From Mycobacterium sp. E1214 (lineage in GTDB: Bacteria; Actinomycetota; Actinomycetes; Mycobacteriales; Mycobacteriaceae): a stretch of 32,478 bases of DNA. The notes under the pieces were generated by a model, which was not told the origin of the DNA, did not search any database, and was given only the letters and a program-made list of their open reading frames with translations. Numbering within the stretch: position 1 is the first letter of the stretch; every line of letters begins with the position of its first letter. The DNA lies in assembly GCF_001666755.1 (NCBI RefSeq), contig NZ_LZJC01000143.1, forward strand, positions 1 through 32,478. Direction: 5' to 3'. A program made the translations under genes and the position numbers. This document shows positions 1-7,069 of this stretch, piece after piece.

Positions 1-531
1 GTTCCTGCTCCCGGCCAAGCGCCTGCGCCGCTGCCCGCCGAAATCCCGGTGCCCGTGCAGTTGGGCCGCCCGGGCGTGGCTCAACTGATAGGACCGCTCT
101 GCGGAGTCGGTCGAAAGCCACAGCGTCAACCCGAGGCCGATGCCCAGCGCGCCGATCACCAGCACCACGAACGGCACCTTGCTGGCCAGCGTCCGCGGCC
201 GCAGGTCCACCGACGCGAGCCGGTCGGCCAACCTTTCGGTCAGGCTCGGGCGAATAACCTTGGGCGCCTTGGCCTTACGCGCCTTCGCTCGGGCCTTGGC
301 CTGGCTGGTGTTCTTGGGGCGGGCCGGACGCTCTACCGGGCGGGTGATGGGGCTCGTCTGCGGGCCCGACTTGGGTGTGCGCGCCTCACGGGTGGGCGCC
401 GTGGTCTTGCCCGCCCGCCGCGTGGAGCCGGGCTCGGCGGCCACGCGCCGGGTCCGCCGGGCCGCACCCTGGCGAGTGCCCCGACGCTCGCCACTGCCGC
501 GCCGCTTCGGCGTCTCGCGCTCCGCCCTCAT
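1..531 (-). CDS. FtsL-like proline-rich membrane protein (Rv2164c-type), 5' part only
   Basis: The gene starts at ATG 531 in an ATGA overlap with the rsmH stop, which indicates translational coupling in the division cluster. The first 110 or so residues are very basic and disordered (many R, K, P, T), followed by one transmembrane helix at about residues 118-140 (core KVPFVVLVIGALGIGLGLTL) and then SYQLSHARAA, the start of the extracytoplasmic part. This layout matches the mycobacterial FtsL-like protein between rsmH and the division transpeptidase gene, thought to act in the septal complex. The reading frame stays open to base 1. However, from about base 60 downwards it turns into an Arg-rich string unlike the family's coiled coil, while the opposite strand there reads a proline-rich protein. 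The true gene therefore probably ends its collinear part near base 60 (see findings). The C-terminal half is missing. Confidence 0.82.
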   Translation of the reverse strand, partial: MRAERETPKRRGSGERRGTRQGAARRTRRVAAEPGSTRRAGKTTAPTREARTPKSGPQTSPITRPVERPARPKNTSQAKARAKARKAKAPKVIRPSLTERLADRLASVDLRPRTLASKVPFVVLVIGALGIGLGLTLWLSTDSAERSYQLSHARAAQLHGHRDFGGQRRRRLAGSRN

Positions 532-1697
532 GAGTCGCCCCTCCCGGTCGGTGATTGCATCCTGTGTTCCATGCGTTGCAGAGCCCGCAGCCGGACCGCG
601 GCGCTGCGCGGATTGCGTTCGATCTCTGCGGGTTCCGCCCGGCCGGCGCCGTGCGTCAGCGACCGGAAGCGGGGCTCGTGCCCGGGCAGTTCGACCGGCA
701 GGTCCACCGGGGTGCGCGAGGCGACGGCGTCGGCGAACAATCGTTTGACGATCCGGTCCTCCAGCGACTGGTAGGCCAGCACCACGACGCGCCCACCGAC
801 GGCGAGCGCGTCCAACGCGAGCGGGAGCGCCTCACGCAGCGAGTCCAGTTCGTCGTTGACCGCGATCCGCAGCGCTTGGAAGGTGCGCTTGGCGGGGTGC
901 CCGCCGCTGCGCCGCGCCGGGGCCGGAATCGCTTGGTAGAGCAGCTCGACCAACTCAGCGGTCCGGGTGAACGGCGCGCGGGCGCGTTGCCGCACGATGC
1001 GTGCGGCGATGCGGCGCGCGAACCGCTCTTCGCCGTAGCGGTGCAGGATGTCGGCCAGCGCCGCCTCGTCGTAGGTGTTGACGATGTCGGCGGCGGTCAG
1101 CGGCGCCTGCGGATCCATCCGCATGTCCAGCGGGGCGTCCTGGGCGTAGGCGAAGCCGCGCTCGGAGCGGTCGAGCTGCATCGACGACACGCCGAGGTCG
1201 AAGAGCACGCCGTCGATCGATTCGGTTGCGGCGTAACCGGATTCGGTGAGCGCGTCGGCGATGCCGTCGTATCGGGTGTGCACCAGGGTGACCCGGTCGG
1301 CGAACGGCGCCAACCGTTGGCGCGCGATCTGCAGCGCGCTGGGGTCGCGGTCCAGCCCGATCAGCCGCAAGCCCGGCAACTCGGTGAGAAATCGCTGGGC
1401 GTGCCCGGCCGCGCCGAGGGTCGCGTCGACCAGGACGGCGCCCGAACCGTCGGCGTGCCGGCGGGTCAGGGCGGGGGTCAGCAGTTCGACGCAGCGTTCC
1501 AGCAGGACGGGGACATGTCCGAAATCGTGCGGATCGTCAACCACCGCAACACCTCCGGGGATCGGGCGAGACGCCCCTGCATCGAGGTCCCTGTCCGAAG
1601 GCACGAACCTGGCGTTGGGGAAGTACGCCAGGGTCGGTTCGGGCAGAGGCCACGTTGCACGGGCATGCGCCTCAGATAATGTCGCCGAGTGCTTCAT
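528..1697 (-). CDS. rsmH: 16S rRNA m4C1402 methyltransferase RsmH (MraW)
   Basis: RsmH uses S-adenosylmethionine to methylate N4 of C1402 in 16S rRNA, in the ribosomal P site. Visible family marks: HVPVLLERCVELL near residues 61-73, the SAM loop VDATLGAAGHAQRFL near 90-104, LFDLGVSSMQLD followed by RGFAYAQDAPLDMRMD, and GGHPAKRTFQALRIAVNDEL in the C-terminal half. The 389 residues fit the long mycobacterial form with an N-terminal extension of about 55 residues. The ATG at 1697 lies inside the last codons of mraZ (26-bp overlap), so the two are coupled. The stop overlaps the start of the FtsL-like gene. The SAM loop reads GAAGH where many homologues have GxGGH, a mild substitution. Assignment is firm. 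Confidence 0.96.
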   Translation of the reverse strand: MKHSATLSEAHARATWPLPEPTLAYFPNARFVPSDRDLDAGASRPIPGGVAVVDDPHDFGHVPVLLERCVELLTPALTRRHADGSGAVLVDATLGAAGHAQRFLTELPGLRLIGLDRDPSALQIARQRLAPFADRVTLVHTRYDGIADALTESGYAATESIDGVLFDLGVSSMQLDRSERGFAYAQDAPLDMRMDPQAPLTAADIVNTYDEAALADILHRYGEERFARRIAARIVRQRARAPFTRTAELVELLYQAIPAPARRSGGHPAKRTFQALRIAVNDELDSLREALPLALDALAVGGRVVVLAYQSLEDRIVKRLFADAVASRTPVDLPVELPGHEPRFRSLTHGAGRAEPAEIERNPRSAAVRLRALQRMEHRMQSPTGRGDS

Positions 1698-2103
1698 CGC
1701 TGGCCGCGGAGAAGTTCTCTTCGTGGGTCTCTTGGTAGTCCTGCCAGGCCTGCGCGTCCCAGATTTCGAGGTTGTCGATCGCCCCGATGACCACGCAATC
1801 CTTCGACAGGTTTGCGTAGCGCCGGTGGTCGGCCGACAGGGTGATGCGGCCCTGGGCGTCGGGGTGCTGCTCGTCGGTGCCGGCGGCGAGGTTGCGCAGG
1901 AACGCCCGGGCCTCGGGATTGCTCCGCGAGGCCTTGCTCGCCCGGCGGGCCAGCTGTTCGAACTCCGCCCGCGGGTAGACCGCGAGGCTGTGGTCTTGGC
2001 TCTTGGTGACCATCAACCCCCCTGCCAGCGCGTCGCGGAACTTGGCGGGCAGCGTGAGCCGCCCCTTGTCGTCGAGTTTGGGCGTGTAGGTGCCGAGAAA
2101 CAC
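1672..2103 (-). CDS. mraZ: Transcriptional regulator MraZ
   Basis: This 143-residue protein has the two SpoVT/AbrB-like DNA-binding halves of MraZ: MFLGTYTPKLDDKGRLTLPA at the N-terminus and a second copy around DAQGRITLSADHRRYANL. MraZ is the first gene of the division and cell-wall cluster and in other bacteria represses its own operon by binding TGGGN repeats upstream. Such repeats are present here at 2150-2174. The start is GTG 2103, preceded by a strong GGGGAGG ribosome-binding site ending about 7 bases upstream. rsmH overlaps its 3' end by 26 bp. Length and sequence equal the usual mycobacterial MraZ. Confidence 0.96.
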   Translation of the reverse strand: MFLGTYTPKLDDKGRLTLPAKFRDALAGGLMVTKSQDHSLAVYPRAEFEQLARRASKASRSNPEARAFLRNLAAGTDEQHPDAQGRITLSADHRRYANLSKDCVVIGAIDNLEIWDAQAWQDYQETHEENFSAASDEALGDII

Positions 2104-2149
2104 CTGCTCACCTCCCCTGTGGGGTCACCCAAACACTGCAGTCACCATA

Positions 2150-2174
2150 CCCCACTCTCCCCCACTTCGCCCCA
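2150..2174 (-). promoter_or_regulatory. MraZ box: three TGGGG repeats with 10-bp period
   Basis: On the minus strand TGGGG occurs three times, occupying 2170-2174, 2160-2164 and 2150-2154 on the plus coordinates, so exactly one helical turn apart. This is the repeat pattern to which MraZ rings bind upstream of their own operon. It sits about 47-70 bp upstream of the mraZ start. Repeats are seen directly; the function is by analogy with E. coli and other MraZ operators. Confidence 0.8.
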
Positions 2175-2522
2175 TTGTTAGGGCGTGGTGCCGCCGTTTT
2201 CTGCGTTTCCGCCCGTCAACAGGCGCCGATACGCCCCGATGTCGGGCGCCGGGCGGTGTGGCGGCGCGACGGCGGGCTATCGCAGCGTTAGTAAAACCCC
2301 AGTTCAGAGGCGCAATCTGCGTCGGGTGGGGCATTGTGGGGCGACTCGGTGGGGCGGTGTGGGGCCTGCCGCCCAGCCCACGTCGCGGTTAGGGCTCGAT
2401 TGGGACGCCAATCGGCATCGGCGGCCCCGCCGGCGTGCCTGCGGCCCGTCGAACCTGCGACGATGACGCCTACTGCCCCAACACCTTCCGTCTCACGCCG
2501 ACACCACCTAACCCGCGCAACA
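2175..2522. other. Intergenic region between the mraZ operator and the DUF3040 terminator
   Basis: About 350 bases with no credible gene; the open frames here lack start signals and family resemblance. In M. tuberculosis H37Rv an IS6110 copy occupies this interval, but here no transposase or terminal inverted repeat is seen. The mraZ promoter is presumably near the 2150-2300 end, but no -10/-35 pair stands out clearly enough to call. Confidence 0.6.
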
Positions 2523-2551
2523 AAACGGGGCAGCCGATGGCTGCCCCGTTT
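2523..2551 (-). terminator. Intrinsic-type terminator downstream of the DUF3040 gene
   Basis: A perfect 13-bp inverted repeat (arms 2523-2535 and 2539-2551) with a 3-base GAT loop. On the minus strand it is followed by GTTTTGTTG, so a short T tract lies at the right side. It lies about 50 bp past the stop of the minus-strand DUF3040 gene. Confidence 0.8.
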
Positions 2552-2602
2552 GATGTGTCGAGTGGGTCGAAGTGGTGCCTGCCCCCACTACTCTTCGAAG
2601 AC

Positions 2603-3004
2603 CTACTCTTCGAAGCGACGGCGGAACCGGTCCTCCATGCGGCTGGTGAACGAACCGCCACCCCTGCCGCGCCGCTGGCGCAGCGTGCCGGGCGCCGGCG
2701 CCGAGTGGTCCGGCCTCCCAGAGAGCCGCGGGCCGGTGATCGCGAACACGACCCCGCCGAACATGACGATGAACCCGAAGACACTGAGGATCGGGAACGT
2801 TCCGATCATCGTGGCCTTGAACGCCACTCCGGAGACCAGCATCGCTAGACCGAGGACGAACAACGCCGCGCCCTGCAGGCGGCGCCGCGCGGTGGGTGCG
2901 CGGAATCCGCCGCCGCGAACGCTCGACGCGAACTTGGGGTCCTCGGCATAGAGAGCGCTCTCGATCTGATCGAGCATCCGCTGCTCATGATCGGAGAGTG
3001 GCAT
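2603..3004 (-). CDS. DUF3040 membrane protein (Rv2169c-type)
   Basis: A 133-residue protein starting MPLSDHEQRMLDQIESALYA, the signature opening of the actinobacterial DUF3040 family. A short amphipathic N-terminus is followed by two transmembrane helices, around residues 45-65 and 70-92, and a cytoplasmic Arg/Gly-rich tail (RQRRGRGGG...RRRFEE). The biochemical role is unknown; the family is often near the division cluster in actinobacteria. The start ATG 3004 has an excellent AAGGAGGG ribosome-binding site. The gene stands alone, transcribed towards mraZ and closed by the hairpin at 2523-2551. Confidence 0.9.
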   Translation of the reverse strand: MPLSDHEQRMLDQIESALYAEDPKFASSVRGGGFRAPTARRRLQGAALFVLGLAMLVSGVAFKATMIGTFPILSVFGFIVMFGGVVFAITGPRLSGRPDHSAPAPGTLRQRRGRGGGSFTSRMEDRFRRRFEE

Positions 3005-3335
3005 TCGTCCCTCCTTGCCGACAGTGTTGGCGCGTCACTATCGATAGCACGCGGATGCCCCTTGCGCGGGCAACTATCTCAAATGATACGAGGTGGATCT
3101 GCCCCATACCACTGGTTCTGCGCCGATTCTATCCCTGCCGCGCACGAGCCGGGCGGGGGTGGCGTGCCCGCAATCGGGTTGTCCCGGCGGCCGACCCGCC
3201 ACATCGGGTCAAGCGACCGCCCGTCGCGTGACTTCGCCCGGGCCCGATAATGGCGATGGCGCTCGGCCGCACGCGATCGTCGGCGAGCGCCGCGGGTCTA
3301 AACGGTGTCGGCGAAGACGAGGAGGGCTGCGCGCG
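3005..3335. other. Divergent intergenic region, DUF3040 gene / GNAT gene
   Basis: A 331-base gap holding the promoters of two divergent genes. Visible signals are weak: a 10-bp palindrome CTATCGATAG near 3041-3050 and a GATAAT hexamer at 3246-3251, a possible -10 for the plus-strand GNAT gene with a leader of about 78 bases. No open reading frame here is convincing. Confidence 0.4.
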
Positions 3336-3950
3336 GTGGCGGTATTCCTCATCGATCTGCAGCCCAGTGACATGGAGCGGCGGCTCAAGGAGGCGCTCAC
3401 GGTTTACGTCGACGCCATGCGCTACCCGCGCGGCACCGAGAACCAGCGGGCCGCGATGTGGCTGGAGCACATTCGGCGGCGCGGCTGGCGCGGGGTCGGC
3501 GTTGTCGAGACCGACGCGGTCGCAGCCGCGGGCACCGGCGATGCCGCACCGGCGGCCGCCGAACTGACGGACGCACCGCTGCTGGGCATCGCCTACGGCT
3601 ACCCGGGCGCGCCCGGGCAATGGTGGCAACAGCAGGTGGTGCTGGGCTTGCAGCGCGGCGGCGCACCGCCCCAGGAGATCGCGCGCCTAATGGACAGCTA
3701 CTTCGAGCTCACCGAGTTGCACATTCACCCCCGTGCCCAGGGTCAAGGCCTGGGCGAGGCGCTGGCCCGGCGCCTGCTCGCCGGGCGCCCGGAGAAGAAC
3801 GTGCTGCTCTCCACCCCCGAGACCACCGGCGAGCCCAACCGCGCCTGGCGGCTGTACCGACGGCTGGGGTTCACCGACATCATCCGCCGCTACCATTTCG
3901 CCGGCGACCCGCGGGCGTTCGCCATCCTGGGCCGCGAGCTGCCGCTGTAG
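3336..3950 (+). CDS. GNAT-family N-acetyltransferase (Rv2170-type)
   Basis: A 204-residue GCN5-related acetyltransferase. The acetyl-CoA pyrophosphate-binding loop is visible as RAQGQGLGEALARRLL, followed by the RAWRLYRRLGFTDI segment typical of the GNAT C-terminus. The close homologue Rv2170 has been reported to acetylate lysines of isocitrate dehydrogenase; whether this protein does the same is inference. A longer frame begins at 3093, but I chose GTG 3336 because AGGAGGG lies 9 bases upstream and the protein then begins VAVFLIDLQPSDMERRL like its homologues. Its last codons fall within a 37-bp tandem duplication. Confidence 0.9.
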   Translation: MAVFLIDLQPSDMERRLKEALTVYVDAMRYPRGTENQRAAMWLEHIRRRGWRGVGVVETDAVAAAGTGDAAPAAAELTDAPLLGIAYGYPGAPGQWWQQQVVLGLQRGGAPPQEIARLMDSYFELTELHIHPRAQGQGLGEALARRLLAGRPEKNVLLSTPETTGEPNRAWRLYRRLGFTDIIRRYHFAGDPRAFAILGRELPL

Positions 3951-4016
3951 CCGGGCGGCCGCCGGGCCGACCGGCCCTACCGCTGTAGCCGGGCGGCCGC
4001 CGGGCCGACCGGCCCT
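3942..4016. repeat. 37-bp direct duplication spanning the GNAT stop codon
   Basis: The 37 bases at 3942-3978 recur at 3980-4016 with one base between (period 38). The first copy contains the last codons and TAG stop of the acetyltransferase gene; the second repeats them out of use. Each copy includes the 10-bp palindrome GGCGGCCGCC and a GGCC-GACC-GGCC inverted repeat, so each could form a GC-rich hairpin. Confidence 0.9.
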
Positions 4017-4039
4017 GCCTGTCCGCGACCGCCATCTGG

Positions 4040-4045
4040 CACGAT
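4040..4045 (+). promoter_or_regulatory. Candidate -10 element of a leaderless lppM transcript
   Basis: CACGAT lies exactly six bases before the GTG start at 4052. It keeps the A and final T of the mycobacterial TANNNT -10 but has C at the first position, so it is weaker than the other leaderless promoters in the window. Confidence 0.45.
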
Positions 4046-4051
4046 GACCTG

Positions 4052-4786
4052 GTGCGCGCCAGCCCTCATACTCGGAGCCGCAACCACCCGGCACGCCCCG
4101 GCGGCTCCGCGCGGCGGCGCCGGCTGCTGGCGCTGGCGATGCTGTTGCTGGTGGTTCCGCTGGCCACCGGGTGCCTGCGGGTGCGGGCGTCCCTCACCGT
4201 CTCTCCCGACGACCGGGTGTCCGGCGAGATCGTCGCGGCGGCTAAACCCAAGACGCCCAAGGACACCGGCCCGCAGCTCGACACGAACAACCTGCCGTTC
4301 GGGCAGAAGGTCGCGGTGTCCAACTACGACAGCGACGGTTACGTCGGCTCGCAGGCGGTGTTCTCCGACCTGACCTTCGCCGAGCTGCCGCAGCTGGCCA
4401 ACATGAACTCCGACGCGTCCGGGGTGAACCTGTCGCTGCGCCGCAACGGCAACCTGGTGATCTTGGAGGGCCGCGCCGATCTGACCTCGGTCACCGACCC
4501 CGAGGCCGACGTCGAGCTCACCGTCGCCTTCCCCGGGGTGGTGACCTCGACGAACGGTGACCGGGTCGAGCCCGAGGTGGTGTCCTGGAAGCTCAAGCCC
4601 GGCGTGGTCAGCAACATGACCGCCCAGGCCCGCTACACCGACCCCAACACCCGCTCCCTGACCGGGGCGGGCGTCTGGCTGGGCATCGCGTCGTTCGCGG
4701 CCGCCGGAGTGGTGGCGCTGCTGGCCTGGAACAGCCGCGACCGGTCGCCGCGCCTCACCGCGCCGCGCGACCAGCCACCCAGCTAA
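4052..4786 (+). CDS. lppM: Lipoprotein LppM
   Basis: A 244-residue exported lipoprotein. An Arg-rich n-region (SARRRR) and hydrophobic core end in a lipobox PLATGC, giving lipidated Cys41. The mature domain runs from LRVRASLTVSPDDRVSGEIV to about residue 200, and a C-terminal transmembrane helix (near 204-225) is followed by a short basic cytoplasmic tail. LppM of M. tuberculosis has been linked to entry into macrophages and phagosome trafficking; the molecular activity is unknown. GTG 4052 is preceded by no clear ribosome-binding site, which fits a leaderless message. The stop lies only 6 bp from that of the convergent reductase gene. Confidence 0.93.
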   Translation: MRASPHTRSRNHPARPGGSARRRRLLALAMLLLVVPLATGCLRVRASLTVSPDDRVSGEIVAAAKPKTPKDTGPQLDTNNLPFGQKVAVSNYDSDGYVGSQAVFSDLTFAELPQLANMNSDASGVNLSLRRNGNLVILEGRADLTSVTDPEADVELTVAFPGVVTSTNGDRVEPEVVSWKLKPGVVSNMTAQARYTDPNTRSLTGAGVWLGIASFAAAGVVALLAWNSRDRSPRLTAPRDQPPS

Positions 4787-4792
4787 GGCCAG

Positions 4793-5689
4793 CTACGAAC
4801 GCTGTCCGGGCGCCCAGTAGGCCAGCATCTCCGCGAACGTCTGGAAAGCCGGTCGCGAGTTCCCGTAGGTGGCCTCGAGGTGGATGCTCAGCGGGAAGCC
4901 GAGCTCAGCCACGCCGTCGATCACGCGTTTGTAGAGGTCGACCATGAGTTGGCGCTTGCGGGCCGGCTCGCAGCCCGCCAACTCCTTGACGAAGGCCTGC
5001 TCGTCAGCGACGGCGGCGTTGCCCGGATCCTGGATGAGCCAATTGATCAGGCCCACCCGGCTTTCCACCTGCGGGACGAAACCGAACGACAGCAGGATCT
5101 CGGGGCGGTGATCGGTCTGCTTGGCGAAGTCGGTGAGGAAGTCGACGATGGCGGTCGAATAGAGCAGCTGGGTCATGCCGTAGGTGGCGCCCTGGTCGCA
5201 CTTGAAGTTGAACCGGCCCTGTTCCCCGTCGCGGGTGGGGATCAGGATGACGCCGCGGTTGCGCACCACCTCGCGGTAGATCGACAGCGCGTCGGTCGGC
5301 GCGACGCCGGACCCCTCGCCGTCGTTCATCGTGCGAGGCACCCCCACGAACACCACGCCCTCCATGCCGGCGTCGGTGAGCGCGACCAGGCGCTCACGCA
5401 GCGCGTGCTCGTCCATGAAGGCGGTGACCTGGGTACACAGGCCGCCGAAACCCGGGAGCTCCGGCTTCACGATCGACCAGAAGTCCAGGACGTCGAGTTT
5501 GGGCTTCATCTCGATGGGCCGGTCGTCGTCCTCGGCGATGATGCCCGGGATCATGACGTGCCGGAGCCGACCCTGCAGTCCGCAGTCCGCGGCGTTTCGC
5601 ACCACCTTCCGCGCCTCCTCGAGCGCCCGCTCCCGGCCTTCGTCGGCGTTCGGCGGCACCAGTTCGAGCGCAATGGTGTTGAGGGTCAC
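4793..5689 (-). CDS. Methylenetetrahydrofolate reductase-like protein (Rv2172c-type)
   Basis: A 298-residue protein beginning VTLNTIALELVPPNADEGRERALEEA, of the Rv2172c family. The family has been described as a non-canonical methylenetetrahydrofolate reductase, expected to make 5-methyl-tetrahydrofolate for methionine synthesis. Conserved-looking blocks include HVMIPGIIAEDDDRPIEMKP, GGLCTQVTAFMDEHALRERL, RGVILIPTRDGEQGRFNFKC and SIHLEATYGNSRPAF. I place the start at GTG 5689 because GGAG lies 9 bases upstream; an in-frame ATG at 5704 would add five residues. Substrate and cofactor cannot be proved from sequence. The 5' leader contains two hairpins (5776-5818). It converges on lppM with a 6-bp gap. 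Confidence 0.85.
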   Translation of the reverse strand: MTLNTIALELVPPNADEGRERALEEARKVVRNAADCGLQGRLRHVMIPGIIAEDDDRPIEMKPKLDVLDFWSIVKPELPGFGGLCTQVTAFMDEHALRERLVALTDAGMEGVVFVGVPRTMNDGEGSGVAPTDALSIYREVVRNRGVILIPTRDGEQGRFNFKCDQGATYGMTQLLYSTAIVDFLTDFAKQTDHRPEILLSFGFVPQVESRVGLINWLIQDPGNAAVADEQAFVKELAGCEPARKRQLMVDLYKRVIDGVAELGFPLSIHLEATYGNSRPAFQTFAEMLAYWAPGQRS

Positions 5690-5775
5690 GCGGGTTGTCT
5701 CCATCCGACGTCGATTGGGGAGTGCTGGGGTCTGCCCGGCGGCGCCGCACCGGGCCGCACCGCGCGGCGCGAGCG

Positions 5776-5818
5776 CCCCCGCCAGCATAGGCGGGGGCCC
5801 GGCGCCGGACTCCGGCGC
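5776..5818 (-). repeat. Two adjacent perfect hairpins upstream of the MTHFR-like gene
   Basis: Inverted repeat one: CCCCCGCC at 5776-5783 pairs with GGCGGGGG at 5790-5797 over a 6-base loop. Inverted repeat two: GCGCCGG at 5802-5808 pairs with CCGGCGC at 5812-5818 over a 3-base loop. A TACTAT hexamer (minus strand, 5820-5825) lies beside them and would start transcription near 5813, so hairpin one would be in the leader about 90-110 bases before the start codon. I do not recognise a known riboswitch class. Confidence 0.6.
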
Positions 5819-5914
5819 AATAGTAAGGCAGTCGAAGCATCCCTTCGAGGCCGCCGACGCGCGCCCCGCCTCCGGTCGGCCCGCGGCGCCACGACCGCTG
5901 GCCGCGGGCGCTAA

Positions 5915-5920
5915 TACACT
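5915..5920 (+). promoter_or_regulatory. Candidate -10 element for idsA2-mptA
   Basis: TACACT fits the mycobacterial TANNNT -10 consensus and is the best match in the divergent gap on the plus strand. Transcription would begin near 5927, leaving a 5' leader of about 60-90 bases. No clear -35 is seen. Confidence 0.45.
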
Positions 5921-5950
5921 GGTCGGGCTACGAACACCCGGACCTCATCC

Positions 5951-5970
5951 GGGCCATCGAGGGCCATCGA
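5951..5970. repeat. Tandem 10-bp repeat in the idsA2 leader
   Basis: GGGCCATCGA occurs twice in direct tandem, at 5951-5960 and 5961-5970, just before the idsA2 ribosome-binding region. Confidence 0.85.
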
Positions 5971-6019
5971 GCGGAGAGGGGCGATCGCGCTGAGCGTCGA
6001 AGCAGCCGCAACCGTCGAG

Positions 6020-7069
6020 TTGACCGGCGCCATCACCGACCAACTCCGCCGCTACATGCGCGACCGGCGCGCCGAGACGACCCACATCGGGCCCGACTAC
6101 GACGCTCTGATCGCGATCCTGGAGGACTTCGTGCTCGGCGGCGGCAAGCGGCTGCGGCCGGCGTTCGCGTACTGGGGCTGGCGGGCCGTGGCCGATGACG
6201 CGCCCGACGACCAGGCGCTGCAACTGTTTTCCGCCCTCGAACTGCTGCACGCGTGCGCGCTCGTGCACGATGACGTGATCGACGACTCGTCCACCCGCCG
6301 GGGCCGCCCCACCGTGCACGTGCAGTTCGCGGCGCTGCACCGCGACCGCGGCTGGCGGGGCTCGGCGGAACGGTTCGGGACCTCGGCGGCCATCCTGCTC
6401 GGTGACCTCGCCCTGTCGTGGGCCGACGACATCGCCTTCGGGGTGGACCTGACGCCCGAGGCGCACCGGCGCGTCCGGCGGGTCTGGGCCGACATCCGCA
6501 CCGAGGTCTTGGGCGGCCAGTACCTCGACATCGTCGCCGAGGCCAGCGGCGCGGAATCGATCGCCTCCGCCATGACCGTCGACACCTTCAAGACCGCCTG
6601 CTACACGGTGTCGCGGCCACTGCAGCTCGGGGCGGCCGCGGCGGCCGACCGGCCCGACGTCCACGAGCTGTTCGGCCGGTTCGGCACCGACCTCGGGGTG
6701 GCCTTCCAGTTGCGCGACGACGTCCTGGGCGTATTCGGGGACCCGAAGCTCACCGGCAAGCCGTCGGGCGACGACCTGCGCTCCGGTAAGCGCACGGTGC
6801 TGCTGGCCGAGGCGCTGGAACTGGCCGAGCAGTCCGACCCGTCGGCGGCCGAGCAGCTACGGACCGCCATCGGCGCGCAGCTCTCGGACGCGGACGTCGA
6901 CCGGCTGCGCGAGGTCATCGACTCCGTCGGCGCCCTGGCCGCGGCCGAGCGGCGCATCACCGCGCTGACGCAGCGCGCGTTGGACGCGCTGGCGGCCGCG
7001 CCCATCGACAGCGCAGCCAAGGCGGGGCTGTCCCAGCTGGCCGCGATGGCCACGGACCGGTCCGCGTGA
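6020..7069 (+). CDS. idsA2: Polyprenyl (geranylgeranyl-type) diphosphate synthase IdsA2
   Basis: A trans-isoprenyl diphosphate synthase that condenses isopentenyl diphosphate with allylic diphosphates in the cytosol. Seen: GGGKRLRP near residues 40-47, the first aspartate-rich motif DDVIDD at 84-89, GGQYLDIV near 166-173, and the second motif DDVLGVFGD at 233-241. All catalytic elements are present at 349 residues. The start is uncertain. TTG 6020 matches where the M. tuberculosis protein begins (MTGAITDQLRRY here) but has no ribosome-binding site. A CTG at 5990, in frame, has GGAGAGGGG about 9 bases upstream and would add ten residues. The stop overlaps the mptA GTG start by 4 bp, so prenyl diphosphate synthesis is coupled to a mannosyltransferase that uses polyprenyl-phosphate mannose. 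Chain length cannot be read from sequence. Confidence 0.9.
   Translation: MTGAITDQLRRYMRDRRAETTHIGPDYDALIAILEDFVLGGGKRLRPAFAYWGWRAVADDAPDDQALQLFSALELLHACALVHDDVIDDSSTRRGRPTVHVQFAALHRDRGWRGSAERFGTSAAILLGDLALSWADDIAFGVDLTPEAHRRVRRVWADIRTEVLGGQYLDIVAEASGAESIASAMTVDTFKTACYTVSRPLQLGAAAAADRPDVHELFGRFGTDLGVAFQLRDDVLGVFGDPKLTGKPSGDDLRSGKRTVLLAEALELAEQSDPSAAEQLRTAIGAQLSDADVDRLREVIDSVGALAAAERRITALTQRALDALAAAPIDSAAKAGLSQLAAMATDRSA

Noticed and set aside
555..1679. Long plus-strand open frame opposite rsmH (and similar long antisense frames opposite mptA, pknL, aroG, qcrB)
   Set aside because: In GC-rich DNA the antisense of a real gene stays open; these translations are Arg/His/Gln/Gly-rich and resemble no family, while the opposite strand carries clear catalytic motifs.
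2175..2522. Possible insertion element, as H37Rv has IS6110 at this place
   Set aside because: No transposase frame, terminal inverted repeats or target duplication is visible; it appears to be plain intergenic DNA.
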